Origin: Thalassia testudinum
Lineage: Eukaryota; Streptophyta; Magnoliopsida; Alismatales; Hydrocharitaceae
Direction: 5' to 3'
DNA length: 64,000 nt
NCBI GenBank assembly: GCA_037157565.1
Contig: JAZHRO010000063.1
Span: 11,948,001-12,012,000, forward strand
Numbering within the stretch: position 1 is the stretch's first letter; every line of letters begins with the position of its first letter. Made by a program: the position numbers and the translations under genes. Shown here piece by piece: positions 11,761 to 22,049 of this stretch. Below the pieces are notes generated by a model. The model worked only from the letters and a program-made list of their open reading frames with translations, did not search any database and was not told where the DNA came from.

Positions 11761-13734
11761 GCAGTGCGAGGCTCTTATGCCATGTAGTTGTGAGGCCCTT
11801 GTGCCTTTGTGTGCTATTGCTATTGTCCCTTAGGTCCTCTGAGGCCTCGAGGTTAAGGCATTTGTGGCTTGGTTCTATCGACTACTTGGTTACTTTGGTG
11901 CTGTGCTTTGATATTACTGACATTTGATTATGGATACTATTAAATTATTTCAGATATTTAGAGCTTAACTTGTAGGATTAATTTGGTGGTTCAAACCACC
12001 ATTTTAACCTAATCTTTTTGCACTCTTATTCCTGACATTTTGAGATATTTTCCAGATATATATTGAGCATCATTTTCTATTCTATATTCTTCTTAATAAT
12101 TGTGATTAGTGATTGAATTGATTATAATTGCTTTCTACGAATGACCTCGATCTCACTTTTGTTTCCCGAGTTTAGAAATTTAAGTGTTGAATTGCTTTTA
12201 TTGACTGTACTACAACATGTATTTCTTAAAACTCGACGAAAGTGACGCAACAGTTGGGTTGCTAGATATTAAGATCCACTAGGAACTTGCTTAAAGGTAA
12301 GGCATGTTTCTTTCATAATAAGTGGAAGAGTTTTGTACATTCTGATGCACTTCCTAGCTAAAAGCTATTGGGGGAAAGCCCACACTAAACTCTCCTAAAC
12401 ATTGGGTGAGTTCAATGTTGAAAACCACGCAAATATGATATACATGAAACATGTAAAAATAGTTACATCATAATTGTTATATTCAAACACATGAGTTTCC
12501 AATGTTTTTGCGTAAATCTAAAACATTAAACCAAGCAAGTTAATGAAGATATGATAAGATCTAAAATAAAACATAGAATAAATAACATACTATAGCACCA
12601 ATAAACAAAGCGAAGAAAAGTTATAGTTTACTGTGATAAAAGTGCCCATGTAAAACTTCCCTTAGAGAATGTCCCACAACACTGGTGCGTTGAGGTCTGG
12701 CAAACTGCTCCTAGGTTATGATGATCTACCTCCAAGAATTTTCATACTCTAAATGTGGATGCCCTCGAAAATTACCTTAGAAGAACACGACCAAGGCAAT
12801 TTGATTGACCAATTTGACTGATTGATCGACTAAATTCTGGATTGATCAACCAAATAAGTGGTTGATTCCAACTCCTTGCAATGATTAATCGACAAGATTA
12901 GCATCGTATGCACCTTGAGAGAGAGAAAGAAAGAGTAGGAAGTGTTATGTATGTTTGGTGGGAGCACCCTTGCGGCTCTTGTATAGAGCACGCGACCCCG
13001 TTATAGGATTCAATGAGATTAATTAACTCATTAATGAATCAATTAACCCACAAAATCAAGGTGATTTTCGTAGCAAAATAGTCCAAGCTTCAAGTTTCAA
13101 ATTAATTCTCACTTGAGCCCAAACCTGTACTCAAGTCAGGCCAGGGTAGGGCGTGTATGCCCGTGTGTAGTCAACCCCACCTCTTGCCCTTTCCTATATG
13201 AGTCATGGGAGGCAAATGCGAGTACTAGGTGTACCTATAGGATCTTGTAGGTCTATACTAGAGGGGAATGAATAGTGTATAATGGCAAATAATATAAAAT
13301 TAAAAAATACAAGCCACAAAGTAAGACATCACACCTTAATTTTATAGTGAAAATCCTTTAAAAATCACTAACTAAACCTCGTAACTAAAAATTTTCCGAC
13401 GTAGTTGATTAGTTAGATTTGCCAACGAGAAAATTCTCAAATCTAAGTCAAGTCGTAATACATCGTTGCACGTGGCAGTGAACCGATCGAATCAAAAATA
13501 AAATAGAGTGATTAAAACCACGAATATAGCGGCTTCGAGTGTCAAATCACATGAGGCTATTGAACCCACATCATGATTTTTAGTTACTCAGAAACACAAG
13601 CAACAAATGGAGCAATATTCGCAAGTCACATCAGATTGTTCTCAACTAACCAAGTACCACAATTAACAAAATGAAACCGAACTAAAATTATCAAACGAAA
13701 AGAGAAAGAGAAAGAGATCCTCACAACCCCGCGC
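11761..13734. other. No gene recognised; AT-rich intergenic
   Basis: No frame with recognisable domains is present. Sequence near 13240-13300 (CTAGAGGGGAATGAATAG and an AT-rich follow-on) recalls internal parts of plant LTR elements, but I cannot place it. Confidence 0.35.
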
Positions 13735-14160
13735 AGTGGCACGCGTAATGTGCTCGTGGCCGCGTGGGAAACGAAGGTGGATGCAGATGTGTGTGAGGCT
13801 GCAGGCGCATGCACACGGAGAGACGGGGCTGCTATAGGCATGTTCCTCGTGTGTGGAGCTGTTGCGAACATGCACGGAAGGCTGCTGTGGCATGGTTATC
13901 AATGCGCGGTCGCTCGTGAACTTGCGTGTGGTTGCACGAAAGACCGGCAGTGGAAGGCGCTACACTCTTGCATGCCCCTCGTGCCATCACCACGAGGGGT
14001 CACGACACGAGCGTGCGTGGTAGAGGCTGCAAAGGCACGGGCAATGGCCGACCTATGCGATGGTGGCTGGTGGCTGTAATGGAGACGGGGAGGAGCACAA
14101 TGATGAAGGTGGGACCATGGAGGAGATGGCAGTGGTAGTGGCAATGGAGGTTGCAGCGAT
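13735..14160. other. GC-rich island without recognisable protein
   Basis: A sharp GC-rich block in AT-rich flanks carries overlapping open frames on both strands. None has a familiar motif and composition alone keeps them open. A similar island follows a comparable AT-rich lead-in at 47490-48300, so both may be leader or U5-like parts of related decayed LTRs. Confidence 0.35.
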
Positions 14161-14879
14161 GAAACTAGAAGAAGGGGAACGCAACCTGTTGGGACTATTG
14201 TAATGTTAATACTATTTTATTTATTATTTTGGGTGTCGATTCTTAATATGTTTAGAGAGGGGTTTGTTGTAAAAAAAAAAGCCAAGGAGCGGAGGTAACG
14301 AATCACCCAAGCATGACTCTCTATCTCAAATTACAACAAAATCGTGCAAATCTTAAACATAACAAAATCAAATTATTCCTTATATTTATAAAAATCCAAA
14401 ATATCTCGTTATGAAACCCATAACCCAAAACTCAACTAAGGTCACAATCATCGAATTCTCCACTCTCCCACAAGCGATTAAGCGTGTCAAAGGTGCACAT
14501 TTGTTCCCAATGAGGTAACATGTGCCTTTGGTAGCTTTTGGAAGTTTGATTTGAATGATTTAAGGTATTTCATTTTTTTTCCTTCTATCGCCATTCCTTT
14601 TATTTAAGTTTTAATAAGGAAAATTAGGCTTCTCATGTTGATGGTAACATTGTGAACATCGATTGGGTAAGTATGATGTTGATTTGGGTTGCTAATGAGG
14701 TTGGAGAAGTTGAATGGATTTGGGTGTTCCCTTGTTCGATGTTACAGGGAGAGCTCTCAATGGAAGGGATTGCAGTGGGTGTGACACAGGCTTTGCATTC
14801 ATGTGACGTTGGATGCTCGTGTATATGGGCCTGGCAAACGAATTCAGTAATAAAAATAACTAATGGTGGCAGATGGAGG

Positions 14880-15090
14880 TGGAGGGGAGGCGACAAGGGG
14901 GAGATGGGGAGGAGAGCGAGGGAGTGAGATAGAGAGAGACGGTAAGAGAGTGAGGCGACACTAGGCGACGAGGGGGAGAGATGGGGAGGAGAGCGAGGGA
15001 GTGTGAGAGATAGGGGAAGAGCGAGGGGTGTAGGAAGAGACACGGAGTGAGACAGAGAGAGACAGGGAGAGCGAGGGGGTCCGGGGTCTT
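14880..15090. repeat. Direct duplication of about 76 bp in a GA-rich tract
   Basis: A block starting GGCGACAAGGGGGAGATGGG near 14888 recurs as GGCGACGAGGGGGAGAGATGGG-type sequence near 14964, sharing GGAGGAGAGCGAGGGAGTG. More degenerate GAGAGAGACAG units follow to about 15080. The proline/serine/leucine-rich minus-strand frames are products of this composition. Confidence 0.7.
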
Positions 15091-15489
15091 AGAGGGGGAA
15101 GAGAGCAACACATGGATGGAGGAAGACCCCCATTTAGTATATACAAATAAATAGTGATAATAATAAATAAATAAAGGTATACTGAAGAAGATGCTGCGAA
15201 TGTTTGAGAAAATTTTCATCTTTCCTAATATATTAATTATAATACGTCGGTTATGGGAACAGAGGGGAGGACACATATAAGTTTTTAGGAATCTTGGAGT
15301 ATTGAAAGTTAATTAAATAGGTGACACATAAAGCTGTTTATTTAAAATTTGAATCAAATTATCTCAATTGATTGAGATATATAATTTTAAATTAAGATAA
15401 TTGTTCATCTTACACGATATTTATATTTGTGAATCAACTTATTGATACCATACAATAATTATTAATTTCTTTTATTTTCATTTATTGTA

Positions 15490-15660
15490 TACTACAATAA
15501 AAAAATCAAAGGTGATATTTAATTAAATCTAATATCATTACCTTTAATGATATTAATAAATTAACGTAACAAAAATAATAAAAATAACGTTAACTTCACT
15601 TATATTAATATATTTTTAATTAAACATCATTTAAAAGAAATCAAACGAAAACATAAAAAA
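15490..15660 (+). mobile_element. Decayed CACTA terminus (C-to-T mutated)
   Basis: The sequence starts TACTACAATAAAAAAATC and continues AAAGGTGAT. The reverse complement of the CACTA end at 45455 starts CACTACAACAAAAAAACC and continues TAAGGTGAC. Over 27 bp there are five differences, four of them C in the intact end and T here, as expected from deamination of methylated cytosine. AT-rich sequence with ATTAAACATCATTTAAAAG follows, like the AAACGTC words of the 44-45 kb array. It could be the far end of that element or a separate relic. The preceding triplet GTA does not equal the ATA after 45455. Confidence 0.45.
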
Positions 15661-15689
15661 AAAAAAAGCCTATACCCGATAAAAAAATG

Positions 15690-16115
15690 TCACGCCCCAA
15701 CGTCGCACCCCCCGTTCTCTCTATTCCCAAAAACAAAAAAATCCGTCCTTGCACCTTTTCCCTTCCCTCCCCAATCAATCAAAACACAACTACTTAAATC
15801 CCTACCCCGAAACCAACACCACCACCACCACCCCCACCCCCACACCCCCCCCCCCCCACTCCTCCTCTAAACATCGCGCACCCTCCGTCGCTTCGTCCGT
15901 GTCGTCGCCAACACCCCCGCGCTCGCCCGCGTCCCCGCCTCGTCGTCACCTCATCGACCTCCTCATCCACGTCGTCGCCAGCACCCCCGCGCTCGCCCTT
16001 CTCCGCCTTATCGTCGGGCTCGTCGTTCTACACCTCGTCGTTGCACTCGGCCCCCTCCGCCTCATCGGCCTCCTCGTCCGCGTCATCGTCGACGAAACAA
16101 AGTTTTGCTGAATGC
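15690..16115 (+). other. C-rich exon-like segment, possible captured 5' exon
   Basis: The segment goes from a pyrimidine-rich stretch with 13 consecutive C (15845-15857) to a CGTCGTCGCC-rich open segment ending at a stop near 16111. It contains a repeated CAGCACCCCCGCGCTCGCC-type word at about 15910 and 15980. Monocot first exons often have this composition, but the predicted peptide (low-complexity Pro/Val/Leu) has no recognisable domain. It lies in a CACTA-rich stretch with other gene pieces, so a captured 5'UTR or first exon is possible. Confidence 0.3.
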
Positions 16116-18285
16116 TAGAAATCGAGATTCTTTGCAGCATAGATTGCTGACGGTTCTTAGTACCTCAACCTCCCTTTGTAGTGATTGCACATGGTTGATT
16201 ATCTCATCTAGCGTTACTACCTTCCCCGTGATCTGTGACACAGGGACAAATATTCACACAAGAGCAGAGATTTATAGTGACTACCTTTTTCCAGGACCGG
16301 GAAACAAGGGCTTCCGAACATGGCTCCTTCTGAGGATCCTTGACTTTTACTAGGGGTGCATGCACAGTTCGGAGGAAAGCTTGGTAGGGGGTTGCATACC
16401 TGACTAGAAGAACCGAGTTTGGAATAATGAACTTCCTGGGTCATTCTTTCAATAGAAAAAGGCACTCTTTTTATTTTAGATCTTTTTCCTACAGCAAGCT
16501 AAATGAGGGTTATGTTAACATCCTTAATCATCTTGAGGACCTTGTTGGTGCCATTATGATCTATCATTTTACGTCAAAGGCTAAGTGAATCACCTGCCAC
16601 CTCTACCAGAATGAGAAAGTAGTATTTAAATTTTCACCCTTCCTATTCTAGATCTTGATGTATTTCCCGTGCTTCTTTTCCATGCAGCTTGGTTTGAGCT
16701 GCCTATGTTCTAACTTTCCTCCCCAATGAACAAAGCCTTATGTTCATCAAAGGATTTCAAATTGATGCTTAGCATAATCTGGTGCTAATTTGGTGCCTAA
16801 AGATAGGCCAGGGCGTCGATAGGATACTACACTTGCATCAAATGCAATAGGTCATCCCACTTGCATGAAAATTATTTTGGATGATTTTTGGAATAAAAAG
16901 TTTAATGACTCTAGAAAAATAAAACAGAATAACACTTCTCCAAAATAAGTAGGATTAATGCATTTGAGTTATTTTGTGCTGACACTAGGCACTGGATTTG
17001 AGTGATGAAGGTGCTTGTGTTATTATAAGATCTATTTCCATTTTCTATATTAGAATATCTCAAAGATGGTGGAAAGTAAAACTAGCATGGAAAATAAATA
17101 TGGCTTACTTGTGTATCAGATTTTGCAAAAATATAGAAGGACAACTAACAAATGAATAAAGACCACTCGAGATACCACCTAAGGAAAATGGTGGTTACAT
17201 GTGCATCATTATATATGCCAAAAATTCCATATAACAGTTATGTAAACCTATAGGATTTACATGTTCCTTTAGGTGATTAGTAATCAATATTATGCCACTT
17301 GTTCTAGTTAAGAAAAATCCAACCTGCCAGCAAATGTAAAAAGGTCATTTTCCAACTTATCTCCCTAAGCTGGTATCCCAACTGAATGGTTAAACATAAA
17401 ATTGTATCAGATCAAAGGTTATCCAACAATAACTTTCCTAATAAAAATAGACATTACAAGGAATAAATACACACAAAGAAATACAAATCAACTTGTACCA
17501 AAACTTAATCAAAACATTAACCCCATCGAAAGACACCCCCCTCCTTATCTAGGATGGTAGAGAATTGGAAGCTTTATTAGATTTTTAACTCCTACTTTTG
17601 CATTTGATAAATTCAAAAACAAGAAGTTAGATGCATTGGATGCATTACGTTTCAGAATCAGAAATTATAATCTAGAACATACTTGCTTTTACTTATAGGT
17701 CATAAGTTCTTGTTTTGTGATAGATACTATTTAACTGACCTTAGTACAAGATAGACTCAAGTTTGTATGTGCAATTTCTAGAATGATAACCATGACCTTG
17801 CAAATGTTAGGCACCGGATGCAACTTCAATCAGAATTTGGATATGTAAATCTGCATAATCAGAGTATGTGATCCAAGAACACCTATCTCAATATAAATGC
17901 ACCCTTGGTTATTCTACAAAAAATTGCAATAATCAGCCCTATGTCTTGTAAGAGGACAAGATGTAACATATCAAATTCATGCTGCAAATAATCAAATGTT
18001 GTATGCCACCCGTTCTTGGGTACAAATCTTCATTCACAATCTTCTAGTAGATCGAGTTGGAATTCCCAACGTCACTTCGTGCTTGCAAATGTGACTGCAT
18101 GGATGCCACCATTCTGGAAAAACATTCAGCACTCCTGATGTATTGGCTTTGCTCTTAGTTACGATACAGAGATACCAACTTCAATGACTAGTGCCAGGCC
18201 GGTGACGGAGTGCATCTATTGTATGTATAGATCACCATGTGAATTCTGCTGGCATACCATGTTACCATCAGTAATTTTCAGAAAA
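16116..18285. other. No gene recognised; intron-like AT-rich DNA
   Basis: I see no supportable coding segment on either strand. Composition is like plant intron or 3' flank. Together with the exon pair at 18286-18571 it may belong to a captured, intron-containing gene fragment. Confidence 0.35.
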
Positions 18286-18571
18286 TTATTGCTGAATTTG
18301 TTGGTTGGACATATGATCCTTGAGAAACGTTCGAAGGCATCCATTAATGATTCGAAGAGCGCAGCCATCACAGAAATGCTTTGCAAGATCAACAGCCTTG
18401 ATAGAAAATTATGAAGTTACTCAAATTGACAAAACAATAGCGCCGTCAATGATTCACAAGGAAATAACTGACCTCTCTAATAACAATTTGGCAGCCTGTT
18501 TGCATTGCTATCATCTCAGCCATGGCATGGTGAATGATGCAAAGCTCCAAGATCCTTGCAGCAGGCTCATC
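18286..18571 (-). pseudogene. Two-exon fragment of an unidentified plant gene
   Basis: On the minus strand an acceptor ATTACAG precedes an exon at 18571-18473 (33 codons, phase 0) beginning DEPAARILELCIIHHAM. It is followed by a GTCAGT donor. The next exon at 18396-18286 continues with AVDLAKHFCDGCALRIINGC and ends at TAA. The short 76-bp intron has an AAG acceptor. Both exons stay open with normal-looking amino-acid composition, unlike the random frames around them. I do not recognise the family. With no start, no further exons and TE sequence on both sides, it is most likely a fragment carried by a transposon. Confidence 0.45.
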
Positions 18572-18734
18572 CTGTAATGCATTTATCAGATAAGCACAGA
18601 GAATAGAAACAGAAAAGATTTAACAATGAACTACTGTGCCAGTTGAATGTGCTATCTATCATAGCAAGAACTTTTTTGCCCCTTCTTTTGTAGGGGATGT
18701 TTCAAATACATTAAATTGGGCCTACTTGTCTATT

Positions 18735-19245
18735 GCTATTTTTTTTTTAAAAAGGAAAGGGTGGTAATTCAGTTAATAGCTACCCAACAATTATATTAAA
18801 TAAGGCTCAAAACAGCTAGAGCAAAGTCGATATACAATAAATAAAGTTCTCAAAATAAGGACTCTGGCCCTGAAATATAGCTGCATTTTGACCAAGCGAA
18901 ATGCCTCAGATCATTGCCAATACTTTTGCCTTCTCCTTCGTTCTAAAGATATTCTACCCACCATTTTGATCTCCATACCAAAGGGTCTCCATAAATCATT
19001 AAAGCTAGTGTGCTTCAAACACTCAAAAGTAGAAGTGGTTCCAGATCTGTCCAGAAAAGGGGCATCAGAAAAAAAAGGTGATCTACATCTTCATCTGCCA
19101 TCAGACACAACAGGCAAGTCTTCTCTACTTCCGAAATCCATCTAGCCCTCCAAACTCTCATCATAAGTCTATCTCTTCTAAGTAATTAAGCAAAAATTTT
19201 CACCTTTAGCAGGTAAGAAGCTTACCAAATCTATCAGAAATCTTT
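18735..19245 (-). mobile_element. 5'-truncated antisense L1 LINE tail
   Basis: The minus strand encodes a zf-RVT-type segment with words such as KVKIFA, LLRRDRLMMRVWRARW, CLLCLMADEDVDHLFF. It parallels the sense LINE at 25225-25380 (KVKIFVWLLRRRRLVTKVWR and the EEEIDHIFFTCPF block). Its 3' end, ACCCTTTCCTTTTTAAAA on the minus strand, also matches the LINE tail at 25727-25748. Stops interrupt the frame. It is a dead tail copy in opposite orientation to the large LINE. Confidence 0.75.
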
Positions 19246-19479
19246 GCATTATGCCAGAACGTTGTGCAGTCAAATTGGTGCTTTCCATTATGCCAGAATT
19301 TTGTGCAATGTACTGCAGTGCTACCCTGCGGTTTCCTTGTTGTCGTGTGGTGTTGCTACATTGTGGCTGTTGTGGAATGAGCAGGTATAATCTAAACAAG
19401 TAAAGATACTTTGGTTATTGCTTTGGTGGATAGGATTAGGTTTGGATTCTTTGGCATTAATTTGGTTTGGTGACTAATG

Positions 19480-19975
19480 TTAGTGGTGGTGGTGGAAGGT
19501 GGAAAGAGACGATGAGGGAAGGGTAGAGGAAGGGGGTGGGAGACGACGGTGTGGAGGGGTAGTGGGTAAGGAGGAGGTGTAGAGGTAAAGGAGGAGGTGG
19601 TATTACCAAGGAGGAGGAGGAAGCAACAAGTGTAGATGGCCATTGAGGTGGTGATGACTGGAGGGGCTGGAGGTTGTGTAGTAGAGGAGGGAGGGAGGCA
19701 ACAGTCTCGATGGAAGGAGGGGAGGTGTTGCTGCCACTGACGAGGAGGACCGCTGCTGCTATCGGAGGAGGGAAGGGGGGAAGGTATGGTCAAGAGGAGG
19801 CGTCGCTACCATCTGGGGAGGGAAGTGAAGAGCAAATGGTTGGGGGACGGAGATGGGGGGAGTCGATTTAAGGGGAAGGGCATGATGGGGTGGGGGTGAC
19901 CGGGTAGGGGGAGATTTCTGAGGTAAGGTAAAGTTCGAGAAGGAGGGAAGAGAAATTAGGGGGAGGGAGAGTTTT
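19480..19975. other. G-rich GGAGG segment
   Basis: This is a nearly 500 bp G-rich stretch (GGTGGTGGAAGG, GAGGAGGAGG words). It precedes the CACTA 3' subterminal sequence in the same relation as the G-rich segment 39610-39910 does in the nested CACTA. The open frames on both strands are compositional. It may be an internal part of the CACTA family or a captured antisense exon. Confidence 0.35.
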
Positions 19976-20039
19976 TTTTAAAGAAATCATAATGAAATTT
20001 TATTGACATCTAATATATTTTAAAAGAAGTAATTAATTT

Positions 20040-20118
20040 TTTGAGACGATTTTTCGGTCATCCACCATTTTTTATCACCAAAACTAAGTTTATCTTTAAA
20101 ATATGATTGCTAAAAATA
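20040..20118 (+). mobile_element. CACTA 3' subterminal segment, left of LINE insertion
   Basis: ATCACCAAAACTAAG followed by TATCTTTAAAATATG matches the nested CACTA at 40060-40092 (GTCTCCAAAACTAAT, then TATCATTAAAGTATG) about 30 bp from its 3' end. Here the expected terminal TTTTGTTGTAGTG is missing but occurs at 25756-25768 after the LINE. The LINE therefore inserted into this CACTA end. Confidence 0.55.
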
Positions 20119-20149
20119 CTCCAAGAACAAAATGATAAGCAGATGAGCA

Positions 20150-22049
20150 TACAACTTGGAGAATGAGCGAGAGGGGGTTCGCGGGGCGACAGGCGGGTGG
20201 GGTGGGGAGAGGCGGCTCTGCCTGGACGGAGGTGAGGAGGAGGCTGCAGAGGGGAGCGAAGCTGATGAGATGCTTCAAGTGCCTCGGGAGGGGGCATGTG
20301 GCGGCGGACTGCAGGGACCCAGTGAGGTGATGCGTTGTGGCGGTCTGGGGCATCGGAGGTCGGGTTGCGAGCTCCGTGGACTGGGCAGCAAAGTTTCTTC
20401 CTTGGAGGGAGGGGATGCCCCCATCCCCCCCGGAGGGGGCACCTCTTGTGGAGGTGGAGGCGCCATGGTCGAAAGAGATCGGGACGTTGGAAGGGAGGTT
20501 GGCATCGGCTCTGGTGGCGGTGGTGCTGGAGGGGGAGGTGGATGTGGGAGCTCTGAGAAGGGTGGTCGTTGCCTTCTTGGGGAATGGCAGGAGGTCCTTT
20601 GGGGTGGCTTCCCTCAGGAGTGGGTGTCTGGTGCTACTGGGGCTCGGTTGAGAGGAGCTGCGGCATTTGGCCTTCAAGGTGTTGCGGTGTGGTCGGGGTG
20701 TGGTGCGGTGTCGCTAGCCGGTGAGGTCGGATAGTGCGTTGGTAGAGCGATCACCGGCTGGCGCGAGACAGAAGGTGTGGATTGAGGGGGTTCCCCTCTT
20801 CCTCTGCATGGTGGAGGTGGTGGCGACGGTGGTTGCTCCTTTTGCGAGGCTTCGAAGCTGTGAAGGTGTGGGCCTTAGGTCGGTGGACCTGTCGTGATTC
20901 GAAGCGTGGGTGGAGATGAAGCCGGGGCAACAGCTTGTGGAGAGGATGATCCTCAGATGGGGGAGCTCCTCCTGGCTAGTTCGCATCTCACGAGGATCCG
21001 GGAGACCTAGGTCCTTCACTGAGGTGGTGGTTGGCGGTGCGGCGACGATGCTTGGAGGTGGAGGTGGCGAGCGCGCGGAGGAGGGGCAGGTTACTTTTGG
21101 GAAGCCCGATGGTCACGGCGAGGATGGTGTGGCGATTACGATCCCCGTGGCATGATTTGAGGCAGGTGAAAGGGCTGGGATGTTGGAGATCGATGCGGGT
21201 ATTGCGGAGTGGCTGATGGAGGAGTCTGTGGCGTTGGGTGACTCTGCTGATTACGGGTGTGACCTTGACGTTGAGGAGGCCCCGGGATTAGTGGGGTGCG
21301 ATCGTAATGGACCTGGGTTGGGCGGGCTAGACCCGACTATGGGTGACGGTGATATCGGTGGAGACATCGATTCGTTTCACTCCCCGCGGGCAGACCCGAG
21401 ATGTCGGACCTTTGAAGATGGAGGCCCAGGGGCTGTGGCTGAAAGTTCGCGACATGTACCCGACAGACCGGACTGGGCGATGGGGTGCGGTGTGGTAGGT
21501 GAGGTGGAGCGCAAGCGGCGACGGGAGCCAAGGTTGCTGGGGCCACAGCGGCTCACTTACAGGCTGCGGTGGTCATACCGAAGGGGGCGCACTGCGAAGG
21601 CTCCGACTGGGAGCATGATTGGGGAGGGCCTACGTCGGAGGCGGATGGAGCCGGGCGTCGTCCCGCCTTCTGGAGGATGAGGCGAGGTGTCGATGGTGGG
21701 CTTGACTGGGGGCGAAGGCAGGGCGAAGACTGCTCGGGGGGCCTCTGCGGTTGACGTGGGACAGCAGGCGGTGGGAGCTGGTGGCAGTGCTGGGGCGTTG
21801 GAGGAAGCAGTGAAGGCACGGGGCGCTAATGCGACGGCTGAGCAGCCTATAGGGAAGGTCTCGACGCAAGGGGAGGCGCAAGCGATGGATGCAGACAGGG
21901 GGGAGACTGTGGGGCAGGGTGGACCGGAGGGCGATGGTGAGGGGAGCATGCCTGGTCGGTGTGTGCTGGAGGAGGGAGAGGTGGATGAGGTGGCTGTGGA
22001 GATGGGGTTTAGGCGGTTGATACAAGGAGTTTCCCGGGGCTTTACATGA
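20150..22049 (+). pseudogene. LINE ORF1 (zinc-knuckle RNA-binding protein), decayed
   Basis: Near 20265-20310 one frame reads MRCFKCLGRGHVAADCRDPV, a CCHC knuckle. A second knuckle-like CGGLGHRRSGC follows about 20 codons later in another frame, so a frameshift lies between them. Two tandem knuckles are usual in plant L1 ORF1 proteins, which bind LINE RNA and accompany ORF2 during reverse transcription. The rest is Gly/Arg/Glu-rich. Segments 21180-21680 and 21687-22049 are in the same frame, separated by a stop. The final TGA (22047-22049) overlaps the ORF2 ATG (22046-22048). The start is unclear because the 5' end is damaged or truncated. Confidence 0.65.

Noticed and set aside
13750..14144. 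Possible gene in the GC-rich island
   Set aside because: Frames on both strands overlap, no domain, no splice or promoter context.
15749..16111. 120-residue plus frame as a host gene
   Set aside because: Low-complexity Pro/Val/Leu translation of a C-rich tract; kept only as a possible captured exon.
20096..20677. 193-residue minus-strand frame
   Set aside because: Antisense of the LINE zinc-knuckle region; compositional.
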